A stretch of 41,615 nucleotides of DNA from a virus, in the IMG/VR virus record IMGVR_UViG_3300037156_000432, positions 1 to 41,615 of that record; one strand, written 5' to 3'. A program made the position numbers and the translations under genes. The number at the start of each line of letters is the position of its first letter. Positions within the stretch are counted from its first letter, which is position 1. Shown piece by piece: positions 27,297 to 36,082 of the stretch. The notes under the pieces were generated by a model. The model ran no database searches. It saw nothing but the letters and a program-made list of their open reading frames with translations, and was not told the DNA's origin.

Positions 27297-30200
27297 CGTC
27301 TCCATCCGCCTGAGCACGGACGGCAAGGCCGAGGTCAAGAACGACTTCGCCGAGGTCCGCGCCAGTGGCGAGTCCGCGTTCGCCGGCGTCGCCGACGCCG
27401 CCAACCAGGCGGCCGACGCCACCGACCGCGCCGCCGCGCGCCAGCGCGCGACCTGGGCGGCCCAGGCCCAGGCGGCCAAGGCCTCGGCGGCCCAGATGGA
27501 GGCGCAGGCCGCCAGCACGGCCATGCTGGAACGCAACCTGGCCAACCGGCCCGGCGTCGTCCCGCTCGCGCCCTCCGTTGGCGGATCTTCGGCCAAGGAC
27601 AGCGCAGCCGTCTTCGAAGCCTTCGCCGCGTCCGAAGCCGACGCCGCCGCCCGCGCCGCAGCGCTTCGCGCGGCGATCGACCCGCTGAGCGTGGCGCAAA
27701 CCACCCTCGGCAAGGCGACTGCCAACGCCGACAGCCTGCTGGCCGCCGGGGTCATCACCACGGCCGAGCACGCCGCCGCCGTGAAGGTCGCCGAGGCCGC
27801 CTACAAGGACGCGGCCCACGCCATCAACGCCATGGGCGGCGCGTCATCGACCACGATCCGCGAAATGCTGGTCCTGACCCGCGAAGCCTCGCGCGGCAAC
27901 TTCACCCGCATGGCCGGTTCGGCTTCGATCCTGGTCGGAAGCCTGGGCCTGCTGGAGGCGATCCTGTCGCCGGTCGGCCTGTCCATCATCGCCGTGACCT
28001 CGGCGCTGATCGCCGGAACCGTCGCCTCGGCGATGTATGAGGCGGCGCAAAAGAAACTGACGGCCACGCTGATCGGCGTCGGCGCCGCGTCCGGCCTGTC
28101 CAGCGCCCAGATCACCGAATCCGCCGACGCCGCCGCCGCCGCGGCCGGAAAATCCGGCGCCAGCGCCCTGGCCAGCGCCGAGGCCTTCGCGGGCGCCGGC
28201 ATCAAGACGCAGTCGACAGTCCAGGACCTGACGTCCATCGTCGGCATCTACGCGGCCCTGACCGGCGAGAAGGCGGCCGACGCCCAGACCAAGCTTGCGG
28301 CGGCCATGGCCGACCCGGCCCACGGCGCGGAAACCCTCAACGCCCAACTGCACATCCTCGACGCGGCGACGCTGGATCATATCCGCTCGCTGGAGGCGCT
28401 GGGCGACAAGGAAGGCGCGGTCACCCTGCTCATGCAGGCCCTGACCCGGCGCACCGACGAAGCCAAGGCCGCCGGCGTCGGCCTGACCGGCCAGTTCGGC
28501 CAGTTGGCGGCCGGCGCGGTCAACCTCTGGACCGAACTTGGCAAGGTCAACGGCCAGCTCGCGCTGTTCGGGACCTTCGGGTTCAACAGCGGCGCGGTGC
28601 AGGCGCGGTTTGCCGCGACGAAGGCCGCGGCCGTCGCGGCGGCGCAGAGCGACGCGCGATATAGCGCCGCGACCTCGGCGGCCGGCGCTGTCGCGGACCA
28701 GACGCCCGAAGGACGGGACGCTCAGGCGCGGCTTGTTCTTCAGGCCCAGGTCGCCGCCTCCGCGCGGGGCGCAGCCGCAGCCGCCCTCGCGGGAAACCTC
28801 GCGGACGCTGCACGGTTCAATGGCGCCCTTCTGGAAAGTCAGAGGGCGCTTTCCACATTCATCCCGGCGGCCGAGAAGGCGCACCAGATCAAGGTTCTGG
28901 ACGCGCAGATCGAATCCGCGCGTTCGCCGGCGCTGAAGGCCTCGCTGACCGCCCAGCGCGAACAGCTCAATCTTTCCGGACAGGTCATGTCGGCCGAGGA
29001 AGCCCGGCAAAAGGCGACCGACGCCGGCGCCGTGGCCCAGGCCAAGGCCGCCAAGTCCGGCGAGAAACACGCCGAAACCCTGGCCCGCGATGCGGCGTCC
29101 ATGGAAGTGGACGCCCGGCAGACGCTGGACCTCGCCGCCGCCTACCTGGTCAGCGACGGCGCGGCGCTGCAGGCCGAGGCGCGGCGCAAGGCCCTGACCG
29201 AAGCGACCAAGAAGGGCATTGACGTCGACGCCCAGGCCGCGCGCCAGCTGGCCCTGAACATCGCCACCGAAGTCGAGGCCGGGGCCAAGTCGGTCGCCCA
29301 CATGCGCGACGAGATCGCCGCGCGCGAGGCCGTCAATGCCAAGGTCGCCGCCGGCAAGCTGGACGTGGACGGCATGGCCCAGGCCCTGTCGGACGAAGCG
29401 GCCATGCGCTCGCTGCTGACCCTGCGCACCGTCGCCCATGGCGTGGCCCTGGACCAGGTCAACAAGACGATCGACGCCGCGCGCGAGGCGCTGGAGAAGC
29501 TGCACGCCGCCGAAGCGCACAGCGCGGCGCTGAAGGCGACCGACGGCCTGAACGATCAGCTTTCCGACGCGCAGCTGAAGCTGAAATATGCCGGCGACAC
29601 GACGGGCGCGGGCGCTCGCGCACTGGCTCTGGCCCAGGCGCGCCGGACGGCGGCGAAGGGCCACTTTTCAGACGCCGACACGGCGACGTTCGTCGGAGCG
29701 AAGGGCAACCTCACCGCCGCCGACCAGGCCGCCGCCCGCGCAAAGTTCATCGCCGACCAGAACCGCGCAGCGACCGACGCCAACCAGCTTGCGGCGGCGG
29801 AACTGTCGCTGATCGGCAAGTCGGTCCTGGAACACGACACGGTCATCGCGCGGCTGAAAGAGGAGCAGGCGCTTCGGCTCCAGGGCATCGACGCGACGTC
29901 GAAGGAAGGCCAGCTGCTGGTCCAGCAGGCTGCCAAGGAAGCCGCGATCAATGTCCAACTGGCCCAGGCCCAGGCCCGTCACGCCGACCTGAACGCCGCC
30001 AAGGCCCAGGTGATCGACGATCTGGGGCAGGCCCTGACCGTCGACGGCTGGGGCAAGTGGGCCGACGCCGGCCGCGCGGCCCTGAACGACATCGAAAAGG
30101 AGTTCCTCAAGCTCGCCCTGCTCAATCCGCTCAAGAACATGCTGCTCGGCGACAACCTGCCGACCCTCGGCGGCTCCAGCGGCGGCGCCGGCAGCCTGCT

Positions 30201-30609
30201 CGGCAGTCTCGGCAGCCTGTTCGGCTTCGGCGGCGGCGGCGGCGGCGGCGCGAGCGCCAACCTGTCCGCCGGCAAGGTCGCCGGCTTCGCCAACGGCACC
30301 GATGCCGCGCCGGCGGGCCTCGCCTGGGTCGGAGAGAACGGCCCGGAGCTGATGCGGCTGCCGGGCGGCACGGGGATCATCCCGCACGACGACTCCGTCC
30401 GCGACGTTCGCCGCGCGACGTCCGGCGGCGTGTCCGTGGTGCAGCCGCTCACCCTCGACCTGCGCGGCGCAGTGATGACCCAGGACCTGCTGGCGCACAT
30501 GAACAAGATCGCCTCGGCCCACGCCAACAAGGCGGCGCTGACGGCGGTCAAGACGACGCACTCGGCGCAAGCCGCCTGGAACCTGCAGAACACGCTTGAA
30601 CGGGGCTGA
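27274..30609 (+). CDS. tail length tape measure protein, 1111 aa
   Basis: Spans the tail interior and sets its length. Mostly helical and Ala-rich, with coiled-coil-like stretches (about 25-130, 620-860). A hydrophobic segment at about 210-255 (ILVGSLGLLEAILSPVGLSI and AVTSALIAGTVASAMYEAA) resembles the membrane-inserting part of tape measures. The C-terminus has a Gly-rich region and GTDAAPAGLAWVGENGPELM, the typical end of lambda-type tape measures. ATG 27274 overlaps the frameshifted chaperone end; ATG 27283 has AAGG nine bases upstream and may be the true start. The length predicts a long flexible siphophage tail. Confidence 0.92.
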   Translation: MSTMPTPNVSIRLSTDGKAEVKNDFAEVRASGESAFAGVADAANQAADATDRAAARQRATWAAQAQAAKASAAQMEAQAASTAMLERNLANRPGVVPLAPSVGGSSAKDSAAVFEAFAASEADAAARAAALRAAIDPLSVAQTTLGKATANADSLLAAGVITTAEHAAAVKVAEAAYKDAAHAINAMGGASSTTIREMLVLTREASRGNFTRMAGSASILVGSLGLLEAILSPVGLSIIAVTSALIAGTVASAMYEAAQKKLTATLIGVGAASGLSSAQITESADAAAAAAGKSGASALASAEAFAGAGIKTQSTVQDLTSIVGIYAALTGEKAADAQTKLAAAMADPAHGAETLNAQLHILDAATLDHIRSLEALGDKEGAVTLLMQALTRRTDEAKAAGVGLTGQFGQLAAGAVNLWTELGKVNGQLALFGTFGFNSGAVQARFAATKAAAVAAAQSDARYSAATSAAGAVADQTPEGRDAQARLVLQAQVAASARGAAAAALAGNLADAARFNGALLESQRALSTFIPAAEKAHQIKVLDAQIESARSPALKASLTAQREQLNLSGQVMSAEEARQKATDAGAVAQAKAAKSGEKHAETLARDAASMEVDARQTLDLAAAYLVSDGAALQAEARRKALTEATKKGIDVDAQAARQLALNIATEVEAGAKSVAHMRDEIAAREAVNAKVAAGKLDVDGMAQALSDEAAMRSLLTLRTVAHGVALDQVNKTIDAAREALEKLHAAEAHSAALKATDGLNDQLSDAQLKLKYAGDTTGAGARALALAQARRTAAKGHFSDADTATFVGAKGNLTAADQAAARAKFIADQNRAATDANQLAAAELSLIGKSVLEHDTVIARLKEEQALRLQGIDATSKEGQLLVQQAAKEAAINVQLAQAQARHADLNAAKAQVIDDLGQALTVDGWGKWADAGRAALNDIEKEFLKLALLNPLKNMLLGDNLPTLGGSSGGAGSLLGSLGSLFGFGGGGGGGASANLSAGKVAGFANGTDAAPAGLAWVGENGPELMRLPGGTGIIPHDDSVRDVRRATSGGVSVVQPLTLDLRGAVMTQDLLAHMNKIASAHANKAALTAVKTTHSAQAAWNLQNTLERG

Positions 30610-30611
30610 CC

Positions 30612-31328
30612 TTGGACACCTTCCCGTCCCTGATCTTTCCCCCGCAAAAGCTGCGCTGGCGGATCGGCGGTTCGCCGATTTCCGGCGGCCAGCCGATCAG
30701 CGGCCCGGCGTCCACCGGCGATCTTTCCGGCGGCGGATGGTGGATCGCCGAAATGACCAATGTGCAGCTGACCAAGCTGCCGCAGGTGCTCGCCTGGCGC
30801 GCGCTGGCCGGGCGCCTGCGCAACGGCGCGGTGGCGATGACGCTGCAATGCCTGGACTATGGCGCGCCCTATCCGACCGGCGTGTCGCTGGATCAGCCGC
30901 CCGCGCCGCCGTCCGCGCCGTTCGTGCCGCACGCGGACGGCTCGCCGTTCGATGACGGCAGCCTCTATCGCTCGGGCTCGATCAGCTCCGCCCTGGTCTT
31001 CAACGCGGCCTTGCGGTCGACCACGATCGTCATCGGTTTCTATTACGGCGGCCCGCTGCGCGGCGGAGAATTGTTCTCCATCACCGGCGCGCTCTACGGC
31101 AAGCGCATGCACCTGGTGACCCGCGTCACCGACGACGGCAGCGGCCTCTTCACCGTCGATATTATCCCGCCGCTGCGCGAGGACCATCTGTCCGGCGACG
31201 TGATCGAATTCGAGGACCTGGGCTGCGTCATGAAGCTGAGCCAGAGCGCGATCGACAGCGTCTGGCCGACCATGGAGCCGCCGTTCAAGGCCTCGCCATC
31301 GGTCGTTTTCGAGGAAAGCTTCTCATGA
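30612..31328 (+). CDS. distal tail protein, 238 aa (TTG start)
   Basis: Follows the tape measure and begins TTG 30612 with GGGG six bases upstream. Beta-rich composition (SPISGGQPISGPASTGDLSG, FNAALRSTTIVIGFYYGGPL, GKRMHLVTRVTDDGSGLFTV) fits a distal tail hub component. The end overlaps the next gene as ATGA. I do not recognise a named family; position is the main evidence. Alternatives include a gpM/gpL-like tail tip protein. Confidence 0.65.
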   Translation: MDTFPSLIFPPQKLRWRIGGSPISGGQPISGPASTGDLSGGGWWIAEMTNVQLTKLPQVLAWRALAGRLRNGAVAMTLQCLDYGAPYPTGVSLDQPPAPPSAPFVPHADGSPFDDGSLYRSGSISSALVFNAALRSTTIVIGFYYGGPLRGGELFSITGALYGKRMHLVTRVTDDGSGLFTVDIIPPLREDHLSGDVIEFEDLGCVMKLSQSAIDSVWPTMEPPFKASPSVVFEESFS

Positions 31329-31912
31329 TCCCGGTGGATCAGACGGGGCTGCAATCCGACCGCCGCGGCCCGAACTGGTTTTTCTACATGGAGTGCACGC
31401 CGATCCTTCGGATCTGGAGCGGGGTCGGGGATTTCCGCTTGCCGCCGGACGGCGTCGACACGGCGGGCGGCATCTACAAGGGGATCGGCGCGGTGATCAC
31501 CATGCCGTCGCTGCGCATTCCCATCAACGGGGCCATGGTGCGCCACGAATTCGTGCTGGCCGGCGTGACGGCCGACCAGATGAACCTGATCAACGCGGAC
31601 CGCGCGACGGTGCGCGGCGCGCGGCTGTTCCTGGGACTGATGCAGCTGACCGAGGCGCTGCAGCCGGCCGCCGCCGTGGTCTGGCTGTGGCCGGCCATCG
31701 CCGACACGCCCAAGGTCCAGCGCGTGGGCGGCAAGGATGGCGCCGTCACGCGGACCGTCTCGCTGTCGGTTGGCGCCGGGGAAGTCAGCCGGCGAAACCG
31801 CAAGCTGGGCCGCTGGACCGGCGTCGATCAGCGCAAGCGCTCGGCCGACGACAGTTTCTGTGACCGCGCGTCGCTCTACAGTAGCCAGACCACGGAACGA
31901 TGGCCGACCTAG
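31325..31912 (+). CDS. tail tip protein, 195 aa
   Basis: ATG 31325 overlaps the previous stop (ATGA). The protein is beta-rich with IWSGVGDFRLPPDGVDTAGG and AVITMPSLRIPINGAMVRHE, and has a helix-rich centre. It lies between the distal tail protein and the NlpC-like position, which corresponds to the DUF2163-type or gpL-like tail tip proteins of alphaproteobacterial siphophages. No metal-binding Cys cluster as in lambda gpL is visible, so the assignment stays general. Confidence 0.6.
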   Translation: MIPVDQTGLQSDRRGPNWFFYMECTPILRIWSGVGDFRLPPDGVDTAGGIYKGIGAVITMPSLRIPINGAMVRHEFVLAGVTADQMNLINADRATVRGARLFLGLMQLTEALQPAAAVVWLWPAIADTPKVQRVGGKDGAVTRTVSLSVGAGEVSRRNRKLGRWTGVDQRKRSADDSFCDRASLYSSQTTERWPT

Positions 31913-32304
31913 GAAGATTCTTGAGCCGCGCGGCACGCACGCCGTGCGTCCTGGGAACCTTCGACTGCTGTCTGTGGCTGGCCGACTGGGTGATGGAATG
32001 CCGTGGCGGCCCGGACCCAGTCGCCCGCTGGCGCGGCCACTATTCGACCGAACTGGGCTGCGCGCGCCTGCTCAAACGCGAAGGCGGCATGGTCGCCCTC
32101 GTTCATTCCGCGGCGGCGACAGCAATGCTGGCGGCGACGAACGATCCGCGCCCGGGCGACATCGGCCTGGTCTGGGGCATGACGCCGCGCGGCCTCGGCG
32201 ACATTGGCGCGATCAAGACGGCGAACGGGTGGGCGATGCTCAAGCACGGCGGGGGACTGGCCATGACGCCGCGGGTGTTCGTCAAGGCGTCCTGGGCGGT
32301 CTGA
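31900..32304 (+). CDS. DUF6950-like tail tip protein (NlpC/P60 position), 134 aa
   Basis: A small protein with LGTFDCCLWLADWVMECRGG near the N-terminus: the FDC-x-L-x3-W pattern resembles DUF6950 proteins, which stand in the place of lambda K (NlpC/P60 peptidase). The candidate catalytic Cys in FDCC and the His in KHGGGLAMTP would be the pair in such a fold; a third residue is not obvious. It overlaps the previous gene by 13 bases. A copy of the dispersed palindrome sits in the first codons (RTPCV), just before the FDCC box. Confidence 0.65.
   Translation: MADLGRFLSRAARTPCVLGTFDCCLWLADWVMECRGGPDPVARWRGHYSTELGCARLLKREGGMVALVHSAAATAMLAATNDPRPGDIGLVWGMTPRGLGDIGAIKTANGWAMLKHGGGLAMTPRVFVKASWAV
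31935..31949. repeat. dispersed 15-bp palindrome, copy 6
   Basis: ACGCACGCCGTGCGT near the start of the DUF6950-like gene, read RTPCV, the same peptide as copy 1 in the left arm. Confidence 0.85.
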
Positions 32305-32305
32305 C

Positions 32306-34726
32306 GTGCCTCAGTTCATTGTCGCCTTCATCGCCGAAGCGCTGATCGAGGCGTTGCCGGTCCTTTCGGATGTCGCGATCACGGTCATCGCCAATGTCGT
32401 CGGCTATGGCATTACTGGACTGGCCCTGACGGCGATCGGGCGCGCGCTGGCGCCCGGCATTCCCTCGCCGGCGGCGGGGGCGCAAGCCGTGCTGCAACCC
32501 ATCCCGCCGCGCATCCGCGGCTATGGCGTGGCGCGCCTTGCGGGCGCCTTCATGTTCGACGAGGCCAAGAACAACTTTCTATATCTCGTCTTCGCCCTGC
32601 ACGACGGCCGCATCGACAGTTTCGGTCAGTGGTACATGAACGATGACCGGGTGGCGATGAACCCGGCCTACGATAGCGGTCCGCCGGCCGTCGTCACCCT
32701 GCCGGACCAGGCCTACAGCAATGGCCGAATTCGGGTGCAGACGCGGCTGGGCCTGCCCACGGAAACCGCCTACGCCTCCCTGGTCGCCAACGCGGACATG
32801 GGGCCGATCTGGGACTCCACCGCCCGCGGCGACGGCATCGCCAGCTACTACATGGCCTGCGAAGGCGGGCGGCTGCAGGACTTTCCGACCAGCTATCCGA
32901 ACGGCAAGCCGCAGCCGTCCAACGCCGCGCGGCTGGCCTGCGTCTACGACTGGCGCGACGTCGCCCAGTCGCCGACCGATGAGACCACCTGGAAATGGTC
33001 GGCCAATCCCATCGTCTGCCTGATCAACGATCTGTGGACGGAGCACGCCTACGACTGGGACCGCGAGATCGCGCCCAACCTGGCCAGCCACACTGCCGAG
33101 GCCGACGTCTGCGACCAGACCTTTGCGATCCTCAACAAATGCACCCGGGTCAACCAGGCCGCCAACGCGACCCAGACCAACATCGTGCTGGAGGATGTGA
33201 CCGGCCTTTCCATCGGCATGACCTTCTATGTCGACAGCCAGGCCTTCGTCGTCACCAGCTTCACGTCCGACCCGCCGCTGGGGACCAATGTCGGCTGGAG
33301 CGGAACTGGCCTCGCCGCGGCCGTCGGCGTCGGCGCGGTGGCGCGGTGGAAGGCCGATCCGGGTTCGCCGGGGTCTGAGCCGCGCTACCAGGTCAACGGC
33401 TTCTACAACCAGGACAACGCCCTCTCCGACATCGTCACCAGCTTCCTGCAGACGTGCGATGGCTGGATGAGCCGCGACGGCGCCGGCGCGATCGTCGTCC
33501 GCGCCGGCCACTATTACGACCCGACCGTCACCCTGACTGCGGCCGACATCACCGACTACGCCTGGCAGTCCTATGTGGTGGAGGAACAGGCCTGCAACAC
33601 CCTGCGCGTCCAGTTCTGCTCGCCGGCCAATGACTATAGCGTTGTCGATACCGACGACTGGGCCGACGAAGATGATATCGCCGCGCGCGGCGGCGAGGCG
33701 ATCCCGCAGCCGTTCACCCTGAACTGGGTCCAGTCCAATGGGCAGGCCCGGCGGCTGGCCAAGCGCGAGATGTCGCGCCGGCTGGCCGCGACCGGCACCA
33801 TCAAATGCAAGCTGTCGGGCCTGCGCGCGCTGGGCGAACGCTATATCCGCGTCCAGCTGGGCGCGGGCGAGATCGACGAACTGGCCGAGGCCGTGGTCGA
33901 GGTAACCGACGCGCCGGAGATCGGCGACGACGGCATGTCGATCACCTTCACCGTCCGCACGGCCGACCCCAACATCGACGCCTGGAACGCGGCGACCGAA
34001 GAAGGCGACGGCCCGTCCACCGGAACCCGGATCGTCGGCGAGGCCCTGATTGCGCCGACCGTGACATCCGCCGCAATCTTTTTCGACGGCTCGACGCTCG
34101 GCGTGCGCTTGCGCCTTGTCGTCGTTGGCCCGGCGCGCAACGATCTGACCTGGGCGGCGCGCTGGCGGATTTCCGGCGGGGTGAGCTGGAACGAGGCGAA
34201 CTACAGCGACGCCGATCCCGGCGGCGGCGTGACACTGGAGACCGGCTTCGTCGCCCCGGACACGACGGTGGAATACGAGGTCGCCTATCTGACCGGCGCG
34301 GGCTCGCTATCGCCCTGGAGCACGCTGGCCTCGATCTCCACGTCCACCGCGGCCGAACCGCCGTCCGTGCCGACCGGCATCACCGCGACCGGCGGCGAGG
34401 ATTCGGCGACCATCGGCTGGCGCAACCCGTCGTCGTTCAACTTCTCCACCGCGCGGGTCTATCGCGCGGCGTCGGGCGCGGGCTTCGGCGCGGCCGTGGC
34501 CATCGGAACCGACCTGGTCGGGGCCTTGGGCGCAATCATGGCTTACGTCGACGCCGGCATCGGCGCGGGCGCCTATGACTATTTCGTGGTGGGCAAGAAC
34601 GCCGCCGGCGTCGCGTCCAGTCCGGACGGCCCGGCCACCGCGACCGTCGTTCCGCGCCACATCACGACGGAGGCGGGCGACCGCCTGACCGACGAAAACG
34701 GCAACGAAATCACCGGAGAGACCTGA
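32306..34726 (+). CDS. tail tip / host-specificity protein (J-like), 806 aa
   Basis: GTG 32306 follows the previous stop by one base. The N-terminus has a hydrophobic stretch (about 2-50) common in such phage hub proteins, followed by PPRIRGYGVARLAGAFMFDE and YLVFALHDGRIDSFGQWYMN, which match siphophage central tail hub proteins. The C-terminal third contains fibronectin type III-like repeats (SVPTGITATGGEDSATIGWR, about 690-770). Such proteins form the tail tip and bind the host receptor or the fibres. The next two genes are fibres, which supports the call. Confidence 0.82.
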   Translation: MPQFIVAFIAEALIEALPVLSDVAITVIANVVGYGITGLALTAIGRALAPGIPSPAAGAQAVLQPIPPRIRGYGVARLAGAFMFDEAKNNFLYLVFALHDGRIDSFGQWYMNDDRVAMNPAYDSGPPAVVTLPDQAYSNGRIRVQTRLGLPTETAYASLVANADMGPIWDSTARGDGIASYYMACEGGRLQDFPTSYPNGKPQPSNAARLACVYDWRDVAQSPTDETTWKWSANPIVCLINDLWTEHAYDWDREIAPNLASHTAEADVCDQTFAILNKCTRVNQAANATQTNIVLEDVTGLSIGMTFYVDSQAFVVTSFTSDPPLGTNVGWSGTGLAAAVGVGAVARWKADPGSPGSEPRYQVNGFYNQDNALSDIVTSFLQTCDGWMSRDGAGAIVVRAGHYYDPTVTLTAADITDYAWQSYVVEEQACNTLRVQFCSPANDYSVVDTDDWADEDDIAARGGEAIPQPFTLNWVQSNGQARRLAKREMSRRLAATGTIKCKLSGLRALGERYIRVQLGAGEIDELAEAVVEVTDAPEIGDDGMSITFTVRTADPNIDAWNAATEEGDGPSTGTRIVGEALIAPTVTSAAIFFDGSTLGVRLRLVVVGPARNDLTWAARWRISGGVSWNEANYSDADPGGGVTLETGFVAPDTTVEYEVAYLTGAGSLSPWSTLASISTSTAAEPPSVPTGITATGGEDSATIGWRNPSSFNFSTARVYRAASGAGFGAAVAIGTDLVGALGAIMAYVDAGIGAGAYDYFVVGKNAAGVASSPDGPATATVVPRHITTEAGDRLTDENGNEITGET

Positions 34727-34729
34727 ACC

Positions 34730-36055
34730 ATGCGACCTGTGCGAAACAGCGTCTCGGCGCTGGCGCTATGCGCCCTGCTGTGCGCCAACGTCGCGCCTTC
34801 GGCGTCTTGGGCGGCGGATGTAAAACCTTCGGCCCTCCCGGCCGGCATTGCCGTGACCAACAGCGACCTGATCATCGCCGACCAGGTGGTAAGCGGCGTC
34901 CTGACCACGGTAACCATCACGCCGCTGCAGATCGAAAACCTGCTCGCCCCGGCGACGATCGCGCGCAGCGGTTCGGCTTCGGATCTTGGCAGCGGCACGC
35001 TGCCCTGCGGGCGCCATCCGGCGCTGACCGGCGACGTCACTGCCGCGGCCAATGGCTGCGTCACCGCTCTCGCCAACATCCCGGCGCTCAGCGGCGTCAA
35101 CCTGACCAACCTGAACGCGTCCAATCTCGCATCCGGCACGATGCCCTGCGGGCGCCATCCGGCCCTCACCGGCGATGTGACGGCGCTGGCCAATGGCTGC
35201 GTCACGGTGCTTGCCAACATCCCCGCGCTCAGCGGGGTCAATCTGACCAATCTGAACGCCTCCAATCTCGCGTCCGGTACGATACCCGCGGCCCGGTTGC
35301 CCAATCCGACCGCATCTACGCTGGGCGGCGTCGAGAGCCTGGCGTCAACCACCCACCAGTTCCTGACCTCGATTTCCACCCTCGGCGTGCCCGGCGCGGC
35401 CCAGCCCGCCGCTGGCGACGTCAGCGGCCTTGCCGCGTCGGCCACCACCGACACCACCAACGCCTCGAACATCAGTTCCGGAACCCTGGGCGCCGCACGG
35501 CTTCCCAATCCAAGCGCCTCGACCCTGGGCGGCGTCGAGAGCATCGCCGCCGCCTCGCACACCTGGATCAATGCGATCTCGACCTCTGGCGTCCCGTCGC
35601 AGACCCAGCCGACCGCGAGCGATGTCTTGGGCGTCTCAGGGTCAGGCGTCGCGGCGGCCGGCTATATTGGCGAGCACATCAGCACCACCGCCGTCGCCTG
35701 CACCACCAACACCGGCGCCACCAATCTCGGAACGGCCAACATCGCCTCCGTCAGCTTCACGGCGGGCAGCTGGGAAATCTGGGGTGTTGTCGGCATCGAC
35801 CCGGCTGGGACCACTGTCGTGTCCGCCCTGCAAGGGTCGATCTCCACCACCTCCGCGACCCAGGGCGGCTCGCTCGGATCGGTCGGCGTCGGCCAGCTCG
35901 CTTCGCCGGAGACCGGGTCCACCGAGACGCTGACGGTGCCTCCGCAGGTGTTCCATTTCTCCGGCGCGACAACCGTCTACCTGGTCGGAACGGCGGTGTT
36001 CTCGACGTCCACGGCCGGCCTGTGCGGCCAGCTCATGTCGACCCGCGTCGGCTGA
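34730..36055 (+). CDS. tail fibre protein with an N-terminal signal peptide, 441 aa
   Basis: The first 29 residues look like a Sec signal peptide: basic MRPVRNS, a hydrophobic core ALALCALLCANVAP and a cleavage region SASWAAD. The body is Ser/Thr/Ala/Gly-rich and beta-repetitive. It includes a 47-residue unit repeated twice and a block NPxASTLGGVES occurring twice (LPNPTASTLGGVESLAS and LPNPSASTLGGVESIAA). The C-terminal 120 residues (SFTAGSWEIWGVVGIDPAGT) look like a receptor-binding beta domain. ATG 34730 has GGAGAG nine bases upstream. A signal peptide in a phage fibre is unexpected: it may be a relic or support adhesion through membrane transit. Confidence 0.75.
   Translation: MRPVRNSVSALALCALLCANVAPSASWAADVKPSALPAGIAVTNSDLIIADQVVSGVLTTVTITPLQIENLLAPATIARSGSASDLGSGTLPCGRHPALTGDVTAAANGCVTALANIPALSGVNLTNLNASNLASGTMPCGRHPALTGDVTALANGCVTVLANIPALSGVNLTNLNASNLASGTIPAARLPNPTASTLGGVESLASTTHQFLTSISTLGVPGAAQPAAGDVSGLAASATTDTTNASNISSGTLGAARLPNPSASTLGGVESIAAASHTWINAISTSGVPSQTQPTASDVLGVSGSGVAAAGYIGEHISTTAVACTTNTGATNLGTANIASVSFTAGSWEIWGVVGIDPAGTTVVSALQGSISTTSATQGGSLGSVGVGQLASPETGSTETLTVPPQVFHFSGATTVYLVGTAVFSTSTAGLCGQLMSTRVG
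34995..35276 (+). repeat. two copies of a 141-bp (47-codon) direct repeat
   Basis: The unit begins near TGPCGRHPALTGDV-type codons (PCGRHPALTGDVT) and ends NLTNLNASNLA; the second copy starts 141 bases after the first. The DNA copies differ at scattered third positions, so the duplication is not new. It lies inside the fibre gene. Confidence 0.8.
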
Positions 36056-36082
36056 TCCAAAGCTCTTTCAAAGGACGGCCCC

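Noticed and set aside
27844-29664. A 606-codon minus-strand frame within the tape measure gene
   Set aside because: Repetitive Arg/Gly/Leu composition, no ribosome site, and the opposite strand encodes a clear tape measure.
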